A stretch of DNA of 64,000 bases from positions 1-64,000 of the forward strand of contig NZ_LYPB01000058.1 of NCBI RefSeq assembly GCF_001653565.1. Reading direction: 5' to 3'. A model generated the notes under the pieces. That model was not told the origin of the DNA. It made no database searches and saw only the letters and a list, made by a program, of their open reading frames with translations. This DNA comes from Paenibacillus oryzisoli (GTDB lineage Bacteria > Bacillota > Bacilli > Paenibacillales > NBRC-103111). The translations under genes and the position numbers were made by a program. This document shows, piece after piece, positions 52,766-59,715 of this stretch. Positions within the stretch are counted from its first letter, which is position 1. The number at the start of each line of letters is the position of its first letter.

Positions 52766-52897
52766 TTAGGCTCCTTGCTTATTAGCTACTGGTGCAGACT
52801 TTTTACTGATCTGGTTGATATAAGCCGGCACGATATATTTGTTGTAGGCTTCTGAAAATTTGTTGATGGATGGTTGTTTTAGTTGGTTGTTGTTCAT
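52766..52897 (-). CDS. Small phage protein, unknown
   Basis: 43 residues with a perfect AGGAGG 7 bases before the ATG. Asn/Lys-rich. No family recognised; just downstream of the 118-residue gene. Confidence 0.5.
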   Translation of the reverse strand: MNNNQLKQPSINKFSEAYNKYIVPAYINQISKKSAPVANKQGA

Positions 52898-52920
52898 GGG
52901 ATGTCCTCCTTATAGAAGTG

Positions 52921-53277
52921 TTAATCTCTTGCTTCTAATACAGCTTGTTCAGATAGTTCGCCGCTACTAAAAAAAGCGGAAAATTTATCACTACTGATAC
53001 ATATGTCAAACTGGCAATCGCTCACGTATTTATGGAACGTCGACTTGCTTTCACTAAAAGAGAAGTCAGTACCGTTGTTCAGTTCTACTAGAAGAAAATT
53101 TTCATCTATTCCTTGAAAGTAATCCACACTCACCGATGCACGAACAATGGAAAGTAATGGATCGGATTCTTCTTCGACTTTTAATTCCAAACTGCAATGA
53201 ACGCGGTGATTTTGTAAAATTCTAAATAATTTCTCAATTTCATGAATTTCCGTTTGTTGCATTGTAATAATTGACAT
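52921..53277 (-). CDS. Phage protein, unknown
   Basis: 118 residues, alternating beta/alpha, acidic. It follows the antirepressor gene. No ribosome site of strength at the start; no family recognised. Confidence 0.5.
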   Translation of the reverse strand: MSIITMQQTEIHEIEKLFRILQNHRVHCSLELKVEEESDPLLSIVRASVSVDYFQGIDENFLLVELNNGTDFSFSESKSTFHKYVSDCQFDICISSDKFSAFFSSGELSEQAVLEARD

Positions 53278-53280
53278 GTT

Positions 53281-53988
53281 TTATTCCTCTGCTTTCTTCG
53301 GATACCATCCGGATATAATTTTCATTGCTTTATCGAAGTCAGAACGCTTGATTTCAGCGTAACCAGGTACATTGAAGTGAGTTTTAAGGGTTGTATAAAT
53401 GCCTTGGAAATGAGCACTTGCGTATCCTTCGCGGTTTAGTTCACCTTGACGGCGATTAACCGCTTGTTGGATTTCTGATTTTTGATGTTTGGTAAGAATT
53501 ACTTCGTTATCAACTACAAGTGCAAGTTGGTTAACAGCTTTCTTTAACTCTTGATTCTCGAATTTCATTTCTTTCATATTTGTCAATGCCGTAATTAAGA
53601 TATCTTCAATTGTTGTTGGTAGTTGAGTTGGCACGTTCATTCTTTGGAGCTGCTCGACTTTATTGAAATAGTCATCCACAAGTTGCTCGTATGCATTCCA
53701 CGCTTCATCCGTACCTAGTGATTTTGCGTGCAATAGTGCACCTTTTGCAGTCCATAGAAATATGTGTTTTGCGTGTTTTAAACTGTCGTCATTTTGGCGA
53801 TAGTCCAACATGAACTCCTGTCTTTCTTCTCCTTGTAAAAGGAAATAATGTTTACCTTCTTGATATCTTTGTTTATTGCGATTGAAATTTTTGCTAATTG
53901 ATTTGTAATCAGTTCCATATACTTCTGCTAGTTGTGCTGTTGTCAAAACTCTTTCATTATTCTTTTCGATAATTTTCATTGCTCCCAT
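53281..53988 (-). CDS. ORF6N/ORF6C-domain antirepressor
   Basis: 235 residues, AGGAGATG upstream. N-terminal ORF6N-type DNA-binding domain (VLTTAQLAEVYGTDYKSISKNFNRN ... FLWTAKGALLHAKSLGT) and C-terminal ORF6C-type helical domain from about residue 120. Such proteins antagonise phage repressors and favour lytic growth. It lies directly after the Cro-like gene. Confidence 0.85.
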   Translation of the reverse strand: MGAMKIIEKNNERVLTTAQLAEVYGTDYKSISKNFNRNKQRYQEGKHYFLLQGEERQEFMLDYRQNDDSLKHAKHIFLWTAKGALLHAKSLGTDEAWNAYEQLVDDYFNKVEQLQRMNVPTQLPTTIEDILITALTNMKEMKFENQELKKAVNQLALVVDNEVILTKHQKSEIQQAVNRRQGELNREGYASAHFQGIYTTLKTHFNVPGYAEIKRSDFDKAMKIISGWYPKKAEE

Positions 53989-54002
53989 TTAATATTCATC
54001 TC

Positions 54003-54236
54003 CTATGCCGATTTATTTGATTTAAGCGTTACGCTTAGTTTTGATGCAAAAAAAATGCTAGGATTTTCGTTAAGTGCGTCAGCCACAAGAATCAGGTCAT
54101 CAACACTTAATCGCTTTTTACCATGTGATATATCCCCATACCAAGAGGAAGTTTTACCGCAATGCTTAGCGATGTGCGTTTTAGTTACACCTTTGCTTTT
54201 ACGAACAGTCTCAATATTTTGTATAACTATGTTCAT
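54003..54236 (-). CDS. Cro-like XRE repressor
   Basis: 77 residues from ATG 54236 with GGAGG 8 bases upstream; an in-frame GTG at 54245 overlaps that site. HTH pattern KGVTKTHIAKHCGKTSSWYGDIS. Its 3' coding end contains a perfect 15-bp operator palindrome. It is divergent from the CI-like gene. Confidence 0.82.
   Translation of the reverse strand: MNIVIQNIETVRKSKGVTKTHIAKHCGKTSSWYGDISHGKKRLSVDDLILVADALNENPSIFFASKLSVTLKSNKSA
54023..54037. promoter_or_regulatory. Operator palindrome O5, inside the Cro-like gene
   Basis: TAAGCGT-T-ACGCTTA is a perfect palindrome, the same motif as in the intergenic operators, placed in the last codons of the Cro-like gene. Confidence 0.7.
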
Positions 54237-54254
54237 CTCATTCACCTCCTTAAT

Positions 54255-54354
54255 TAAGCGTTTCGCTTATTTATAAACTCAATATAAACTAAGCGTTTCG
54301 CTTAGTCAAGAATTATTTTACGCTTTTTGCTTAATGTGTTATTCGTAACGCTTA
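54255..54354. promoter_or_regulatory. Intergenic operator array O1-O4 between cI-like and cro-like genes
   Basis: TAAGCGTTTCGCTTA occurs at 54255-54269 and 54290-54304. Related 12/15 matches lie at 54319-54333 and 54340-54354. Centres are 35, 29 and 21 bp apart. O2 fills the spacer of the leftward promoter, and O4 lies close to the -35 region of the rightward one. Confidence 0.8.
54281..54309 (-). promoter_or_regulatory. Leftward early promoter (towards cro-like gene)
   Basis: Minus strand TTGACT (54304-54309), 17-bp spacer containing operator O2, and TATATT (54281-54286). Confidence 0.85.
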
Positions 54355-54358
54355 ATAC

Positions 54359-54367
54359 TGGTATATT
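54359..54367 (+). promoter_or_regulatory. Rightward promoter of the CI-like gene
   Basis: TGGTATATT is an extended -10, 22 bp before the GTG at 54390. The -35 is weak and overlaps operator O4, so repression by CI or Cro is likely. Confidence 0.6.
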
Positions 54368-54389
54368 AAAGATACAAAGGAGGATTTCC

Positions 54390-54728
54390 GTGGATACTTT
54401 AGGATCGCGTTTAAAAGAAGCAAGAGAGAAAAAACGACTAACTCAAGTCCAAGTAGCCGAAAAATTAGGAATATCAAATGGTACATTGTCTGGATATGAG
54501 AGAAATTATCGGGATCCCGACACCAGTACTTTGTCTGAATTATCAAAGATTTACGAGGTTTCTATCGATTATTTAACAAACGGAGTCGTTACATTGGAAA
54601 AGTCATTTAAAGATACTGAAATGGAGAAAGAACAGAAGTATGCGTTGGAGTTGTTCAATAAAATAACGGACAAAGAAAAGAAGAAAGCTGCATTCGAGGT
54701 ACTAAAGGGCTTAGCCGGAGAAAAATAA
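54390..54728 (+). CDS. CI-like XRE repressor without protease domain
   Basis: 112 residues from GTG 54390 (AAAGGAGG 6 bases upstream). Standard XRE HTH (KRLTQVQVAEKLGISNGTLSGYE) and a helical C-terminus, but no S24 self-cleavage domain. RecA-triggered cleavage like lambda CI is therefore not expected. It should hold the lysogenic state by binding the operator array. Confidence 0.85.
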   Translation: MDTLGSRLKEAREKKRLTQVQVAEKLGISNGTLSGYERNYRDPDTSTLSELSKIYEVSIDYLTNGVVTLEKSFKDTEMEKEQKYALELFNKITDKEKKKAAFEVLKGLAGEK

Positions 54729-54731
54729 AAA

Positions 54732-54770
54732 AACACTCCATCCGATGGGGAAATCACAGAGGGGTATTTT
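54732..54770 (+). promoter_or_regulatory. Leader hairpin element 1 (CATCCGATG type)
   Basis: CCATC-C-GATGG hairpin followed by GGAAATCACAGAGGGG and the ATG. It aligns well with 56315-56353 before another lysogeny-region gene. Confidence 0.6.
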
Positions 54771-55271
54771 ATGTGGACTTTTGTTGGTTTTGTTTTTACT
54801 AGCGCTTTCTTGGGTTATATATTTAGAATGCTAGCTGGTTTGTTCGAGGGTATAATAATATTCCCGTTATTTGGGTTCAAAGAAGAAAGTTTTGAACGAG
54901 CTATGACTAGAAAGCCAAAGTTATTTCTAACAGTTGTTATTATCAAAAATGTTATCATAGGTTTATCTAATTCGATTTTGGTTTTAATTGTTTGTGCCAG
55001 ATTTGTAAATGAATTTAACGGAAACTACTGGATTTACTTCTGTCTAGGTTTGATATGGTCGTTTTCAATACTTGGTTATAACTCAGCATTTATAGGCGTT
55101 TTCTTTTGGACAAGTTTTATTAATTTTATTCTTATGTGGTTCGGGTTTGGAATTGTATCAATTATTACAGTCGGATTACTAACAATATTTATTAGTATTG
55201 CTTATTACTATGGTCGGATTGGGATGTATCAAGAAACTCAGAATGAAAAAGAAAATTACATTGATTTTTAA
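54771..55271 (+). CDS. Multi-span membrane protein of the lysogeny region (superinfection-exclusion candidate)
   Basis: 166 residues with about four membrane helices (5-25, 50-75, 82-105, 110-150). AGAGGGG upstream. It is co-directional with the CI-like gene and follows it by 42 bp, so it is expressed in the lysogen. Superinfection exclusion is a guess based on position. Confidence 0.6.
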   Translation: MWTFVGFVFTSAFLGYIFRMLAGLFEGIIIFPLFGFKEESFERAMTRKPKLFLTVVIIKNVIIGLSNSILVLIVCARFVNEFNGNYWIYFCLGLIWSFSILGYNSAFIGVFFWTSFINFILMWFGFGIVSIITVGLLTIFISIAYYYGRIGMYQETQNEKENYIDF

Positions 55272-55384
55272 GAAGAAATTACTTGTTCAAGGTAAAGAAT
55301 TGCTTCCTGTAACTGTTCATCATTTAATTTAGTGATGAATTCTTTGACTTCTTCAATATTATAGTAGTCTTCATTTTCCATCAT
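55268..55384 (-). CDS. Small acidic protein next to an SOS box
   Basis: 38 residues from an ATGATG with AGGAG upstream. Acidic and helical. The LexA-type box lies 26 bp before it, so SOS-dependent expression is likely. An antirepressor-like role is inferred, not shown. Confidence 0.5.
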   Translation of the reverse strand: MMENEDYYNIEEVKEFITKLNDEQLQEAILYLEQVISS

Positions 55385-55409
55385 ATCATCTCCTAAACAC
55401 ATAATAACA

Positions 55410-55423
55410 CGAACAAATGTTCT
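55410..55423. promoter_or_regulatory. LexA/DinR-type SOS box
   Basis: CGAACAAATGTTCT matches 13 of 14 positions of the Bacillus subtilis consensus CGAACRNRYGTTYC. It lies between the 38-residue gene and the 71-residue XRE gene and could control either. Confidence 0.7.
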
Positions 55424-55474
55424 TGTCCTGCCAAAAAACGGTCAAATTAAAGTACATATGTAAAGGATGAAACT

Positions 55475-55690
55475 ATGGCTCTCCGAATAGGGAGATGCCT
55501 CTTACCAAGGTTATTAAAAAAAGCGAAATTGACCCAAGTTGAATTAGCCATACGAGTAGGGATGTCGGAGTCCACAATTTCTCAGTATGCACACAATGCT
55601 AGGGTAATGTCGCTTTTAAGCGCTAAGCTGATCGCAAAGGAATTGAAGGTCCCCATTGACGATCTATACGAATGGTTAGAGGCTGAGTAG
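55475..55690 (+). CDS. Small XRE-family DNA-binding protein
   Basis: 71 residues, AAAGGATG upstream. HTH pattern (LTQVELAIRVGMSESTISQYA) fills most of the protein. It lies 52 bp from the SOS box. It may be an additional switch regulator of the prophage. Confidence 0.75.
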   Translation: MALRIGRCLLPRLLKKAKLTQVELAIRVGMSESTISQYAHNARVMSLLSAKLIAKELKVPIDDLYEWLEAE

Positions 55691-55747
55691 ATTTCCTACT
55701 CCCCTATGCCAGACTTTGCTACTTAGCTAAGTTTTCAGTTAAAAATT

Positions 55748-55773
55748 ACAACCTATATGTTTGTCTAGGTTGT
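55748..55773. terminator. Inverted repeat, possible terminator after the LytTR gene
   Basis: ACAACCTA / TAGGTTGT stem with 10-base loop; on the minus strand it is followed by AATTTTT. It lies about 200 bp after the LytTR stop. The rest of 55691-55976 shows no gene. Confidence 0.4.
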
Positions 55774-55976
55774 CGTTACTTGTAACTCTTTGCAAGTGCT
55801 TTCATTATACCGCTTTACCGCGATAAATGGAATAGATTGCAAGTCCTACGGTTTTCATTGTGTGTGAATCAAATATAACATCTAAAGTAATGGATTGTTG
55901 TCGAAGTTCCTGCAAGAATGAGCAAATAGTGTAACACAATTTACAATAGTTTCGACATTATTAAGATGACATCAAT

Positions 55977-56243
55977 TCACCAGAAGAACTTCTTCATATT
56001 AGGCCGCGTAACCGGACAAAACTTGGTGCGCTCGGCATCAAAATACACTCGCCTCATTTTCTTATCTTTCAACAATATTCTACTCATTTGTACAAATTTG
56101 TTGGAATCTGCACGCTCGAATCCATAATTTTTTAAAAGGATCTCAAGTTGCTGCGTTAAAGATCCGATATAAGCCTCATCATCTGTATGTATGACAATCC
56201 GACGGTCTACTACCTGGATGTATAGGATATGGTTTTTATCCAC
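55977..56243 (-). CDS. Stand-alone LytTR DNA-binding domain protein
   Basis: 88 residues from GTG 56243 (GAGGTGAT 7 bases upstream). HILYIQVVDRRIVIHTDDEAYIG, LEILLKNYGFERADSNKFVQMSRI is a full LytTR fold without a receiver domain. Such domains control virulence or competence genes in Bacilli. Its sense is opposite to the stalk-protein gene, so it may be divergent regulator or a lysogenic conversion gene. Confidence 0.75.
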   Translation of the reverse strand: MDKNHILYIQVVDRRIVIHTDDEAYIGSLTQQLEILLKNYGFERADSNKFVQMSRILLKDKKMRRVYFDAERTKFCPVTRPNMKKFFW

Positions 56244-56314
56244 TACAATAATCACCTCATTTAGTACTTGCCCAATGAGGTGTAGATATATACAGGACAT
56301 ACAACGTTTTTAGC

Positions 56315-56353
56315 AAATACCGCATCCGATGCGGGAATTTAAGGGGAACGAAT
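56315..56353 (+). promoter_or_regulatory. Leader hairpin element 2 (CATCCGATG type)
   Basis: CCGCATC-C-GATGCGG, a perfect 7-bp stem, followed by GAATTTAAGGGG and the ATG. Homologous to the leader at 54732. Confidence 0.6.
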
Positions 56354-57118
56354 ATGAAAAAGAAAATTATTTTATTGGTCGCGGCATTAATGATCTTTGC
56401 GACAGGGGTAAGTGCATCGAGTTTGAATGGGGATTTCAAGGGGAATCCGATTGTTAAATTGAAGTCTAACGGGGCTATAGTGGATACTGGTGAAGTTCCA
56501 GCTATGATCTATGATGGCAATACAGTCGTTCCAATAGCAGCATTACGTAATTTAGGTGCTTCAGTTACTTGGGATCCGAATACATATAGTGTAGACGTTA
56601 AAATACCTATACTAAGTAATTCGGACAACTTAGACATGCTCGTGTATAAAAAAATAATTAAAACAGCTAATTTATATAAATTAAATCAGGATTTATCCCA
56701 AAGATTAAAAGATCATAGCCAAACATTGAGTTTATATTTCAATGGAAACAGCGACGGATATTCTGGAGCATATACAAACAATGACATTATAAAAGCCTTA
56801 TCTGATATCATCGATAATTATAATTATTTATCTAATAAATTTAATGAATCTTTAAAAGACCTAGGTGGAATTGATTTAAATGACTTGAGTAACAATATAG
56901 CAATGAACTATAATTCAATTGAAAACTATAAAAAGGCAAATAAAAGTATAATGGATTGGAAAAATTCTCGGGAATATAGAGACTTATCTGGGACTAGCAG
57001 TAATTTCAAGGATTATCAAAGTTACTCTTCCTCTGGATTTACCATTGCTAATCAATCTTGGTTGTCTAGCTCCAACGGATATGACAAATATATTTTAATG
57101 ATAATTAATAAGCCCTGA
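56354..57118 (+). CDS. Secreted stalk protein with CAO-N-like domain, lysogeny region
   Basis: 254 residues. Signal peptide about 1-23 (cleaved near VSA-SSL). CAO-N-like domain at about 28-90 (GEVPAMIYDGNTVVPIAALRNLGASVTWDPNTYSVDV). The remaining 160 residues are helical with Asn/Ser/Lys richness. AT-rich codon use suggests foreign origin. Expressed with the lysogeny genes; it could change the host surface. Confidence 0.75.
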   Translation: MKKKIILLVAALMIFATGVSASSLNGDFKGNPIVKLKSNGAIVDTGEVPAMIYDGNTVVPIAALRNLGASVTWDPNTYSVDVKIPILSNSDNLDMLVYKKIIKTANLYKLNQDLSQRLKDHSQTLSLYFNGNSDGYSGAYTNNDIIKALSDIIDNYNYLSNKFNESLKDLGGIDLNDLSNNIAMNYNSIENYKKANKSIMDWKNSREYRDLSGTSSNFKDYQSYSSSGFTIANQSWLSSSNGYDKYILMIINKP

Positions 57119-57132
57119 AAAGGGCTTTTCTT
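57110..57132 (+). terminator. Terminator between the stalk protein gene and integrase
   Basis: AAGCCC / GGGCTT stem followed by TTCTTT, overlapping the stop codon. Confidence 0.7.
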
Positions 57133-57148
57133 TATAAGGAGGAACAAC

Positions 57149-58597
57149 ATGAGAGCTGCACTATATTTAAGAGTTTCCACGGAGGAGCAAAGCAGAGACG
57201 GTTACTCCATAGCAGCACAAAAAGACCGCTTAACGGCCTACACTCACTCCCAGGAGTGGGATATTGTTGATTACTATGTAGATGAAGGATTTTCAGCTAA
57301 GGACACAAATAGACCTGACTTACAGAGACTTATTAATGATGTTAAACAAAAGAAAATTGACGTTGTTCTTGTTCATAAATTAGATCGATTCACACGATCT
57401 GTTAAAGATTTATATGCGCTCCTTGATGAATTCGAGAAATATAAATGTGGATTCCGTTCTGCTCAGGAGCAATTTGACACGACTACACCAATGGGTAGAG
57501 CTATGATGGGGATGCTCGGTATATTCGCGCAATGGGAACGAGAGGTCATTGCAGAACGTGTCTATGTTGGTATGGAGCAAAAGCACATTAGCGGTGAACG
57601 AAACGGAGCAGTAGCTCCTATGGGATACGATTTAGTGGATGGATCACTTGTAGTTAATCCGGAGAGAGCGGAGTTTGTGAAGCGGTTATTTGCTATGTAC
57701 ACAGATAATAACGGCATATACAAGATGCAGCAGATACTTAGTTCGGAAGGTATCACTATGAATGCTCGTACAATTTACTATATTCTATCTAACCCAATCT
57801 ACTGTGGAATGATCCGCTGGAATTATAGAAAAGACGGAAAATTAACTGGCAACGAGGATGTTAGACATCCGGAGAAGCGTAAGCATGAACCGATCATATC
57901 TGAGGAAGAGTTTAACCGAGTCCAAAGTATCCGCGGCGTTCGTGCGAAACAAGGTAGAGCAGCTACGTCGGATTTTCCATTCACAGGCGTAATGAAATGC
58001 AGTAGATGTGGATATGCGATGGTTGGTGCATCACGTAAACAGAAGGGCGCTACAAGAAGGTTCTATCGTTGTTCTGGACGAGTTTCTTACGGTAAATGTG
58101 ATATGCCTCCAATATCTGAAAAGAGCGTTGATAGAGCTTTCTTGAAGTCTTTGCGCATACCTAAAAGAGAGCTTATCAAGAAAATTGTCATGCCTCCACA
58201 AAACAAAGAAAAGAAGTCAGATGCAGATGCTATTGAAAGAGAACTAACTGCCATTGCAAATAGAAAACGTAAGTGGCAAATCGCTTTTGCAAATGACGCG
58301 ATAACATTGGAGGAATTGAAGGCTCACACAGATGATGACAAACGTAGAGAATTGGACTTGAAAAAACAATTGAACGAGATACCTCAATCCAATAGAAAAG
58401 TATACTCCAAAGAAGAAATCATCGAACAACTTGTGTTAGTCCAAAATGTGTGGGAAGAACTAGAGGATCATTATGCGAAAAAGATGTTTCTCCAGGAGTT
58501 ATTCGAATCAATCATCCTTCATACAGATACAACAAGTCCTAGACCTGGTAAAAACAACGACTTCGAGGTTGTAATATCATCATGGATTCTCAAGTAA
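57149..58597 (+). CDS. Large serine recombinase (phage integrase)
   Basis: 482 residues, AAGGAGG upstream. Resolvase domain first (about 1-140; LYLRVSTEEQ with catalytic Ser10; MGRAMMGMLGIFAQWERE). Recombinase domain next (about 155-265), then a zinc ribbon (CSRCGYAM ... CSGRVSYGKC) and a long coiled coil (about 345-450). It should mediate unidirectional attP x attB integration and needs a directionality factor to excise. The gene ends 7 bp before the right attachment arm. Confidence 0.93.
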   Translation: MRAALYLRVSTEEQSRDGYSIAAQKDRLTAYTHSQEWDIVDYYVDEGFSAKDTNRPDLQRLINDVKQKKIDVVLVHKLDRFTRSVKDLYALLDEFEKYKCGFRSAQEQFDTTTPMGRAMMGMLGIFAQWEREVIAERVYVGMEQKHISGERNGAVAPMGYDLVDGSLVVNPERAEFVKRLFAMYTDNNGIYKMQQILSSEGITMNARTIYYILSNPIYCGMIRWNYRKDGKLTGNEDVRHPEKRKHEPIISEEEFNRVQSIRGVRAKQGRAATSDFPFTGVMKCSRCGYAMVGASRKQKGATRRFYRCSGRVSYGKCDMPPISEKSVDRAFLKSLRIPKRELIKKIVMPPQNKEKKSDADAIERELTAIANRKRKWQIAFANDAITLEELKAHTDDDKRRELDLKKQLNEIPQSNRKVYSKEEIIEQLVLVQNVWEELEDHYAKKMFLQELFESIILHTDTTSPRPGKNNDFEVVISSWILK

Positions 58598-58603
58598 AAG
58601 CGT

Positions 58604-58630
58604 CTTACTATTGTATACGCTTTTCTGCGT
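58604..58630. other. Right prophage attachment site
   Basis: The core TTTCTG (58622-58627) repeats the left end. The phage-side arm CTTACTATTGTATAC (58604-58618) matches the reverse complement of the left arm (17997-18011) at 12 of 15 bases. Confidence 0.8.
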
Positions 58631-59693
58631 GACATATGCGTTTCGGAGACTGCCTCAATGCCAGCTTAAAAGCCTGCAAACCCGAATGTCTCGGATCTTC
58701 CTCGTCAATTTCGTATTCGACGATATTCTTATGAGGAAAATCTCGCTTTAAATTCAACTCGAATCGCGATTCAATCGTGATAATTCGTTCGTTATCGTCC
58801 ATTTCGGCAATAATCGCTTTAATTAAATTGGTTTTCCCTGAATTTGTCGGTCCAATGACGACCATATTGAAATACGTGTGGATGAAACAACGGAGTAATA
58901 CTTCCATACGGGAATCCATCGTGGCCAGTTCTGGGGAGACGAGCAAGGTTAAATCAAATCTTTTGACCGTGTAAAACCTTATCGTTAAGGTAGGCTCTGC
59001 TGTAAATCCGAAGCCCGTCATCGTCACACGCGAACCATCTTGCAGAACAACCTCTGCCCAACGCTTTCTTGGATTGAGGGTATCGTGGTTAAACAACACT
59101 AAATTTTGTTGAATTCGCTCTAATTCTCGAATGGATGGAAGCTCATAAGGTGAGGGTATCGCCTTTCCTCCACGCACTTCAAATATCTGCCTCCCCACAA
59201 CCTGAATCTCCTCCAACCCCTCCTTCTGTTTGAGCACAAGTTCAAGAACATTCAGGCCGATAATTTCGGCAAAAATCGCTTCAGGCAACGTCGTATACCC
59301 ACTAGTCCGAGGCGGGATATCCGAAAGTCTCCTTTTCGACACGAGGTCATGAATAATAGCGAGAAGCTTGCCTCGATCCTCTTCATAACCCAGAATTGCC
59401 CGATTCAGCGTCTCGTTATACAGTTGTTTCTCTGTCTCTGATCGGCCTTTCAAGGCCACCAACTCACTGCGAATCTCCTGCACCCATTGCTGAAAGATAG
59501 CATCCTCTCCGGCTCCACCTTGATCTTGGCCGCTTCCGTTCGCACGTAATTCGTTCGTCCGTTCGACCGTTCTATCGCCTGAATCAATAGCTCCCCCTGC
59601 TTGTAATGTCGGGAAGCGCCCCCCTCCAACCACAGACTCTTCAGTCCTACGTTCATGCATGTAGGTAATCATCGAGAACCTTTTTCCACTCAC
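58608..59693 (-). pseudogene. tadA: TadA/CpaF-family ATPase, N-terminal fragment (split by the prophage)
   Basis: Starts at GTG 59693 with GGAGG 7 bases upstream. 357 host-encoded residues cover the N-terminal domain and Walker A (GPTNSGKT, about 284-291). The frame then runs into phage DNA and stops after four foreign codons (KRIQ). It breaks inside the Walker B strand (RICHAE|IRDED), so ATPase activity should be lost. It follows tadZ by 22 bp. Confidence 0.92.
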
Positions 59694-59715
59694 TCCTTCA
59701 CCTCCTGATCCTAAT

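Larger units (their letters stand above)
17998..58627. mobile_element. Complete-looking prophage, about 40.6 kb, in the tadA/cpaF ATPase gene
   Basis: The ends are fixed by the split ATPase gene and a shared TTTCTG core. Modules from right to left: serine integrase, lysogeny and switch, recombination, replication, regulation, terminase, portal, scaffold, capsid, short-tail genes, internal virion proteins, holin and amidase. No obvious frameshift was seen in an essential gene, so it may be inducible. Head genes resemble P22-type short-tailed phages and there are no long-tail genes. Confidence 0.93.

Noticed and set aside
17973..58640. tRNA gene as integration target
   Set aside because: No tRNA-like sequence at either end; the split ATPase frame explains the site fully.
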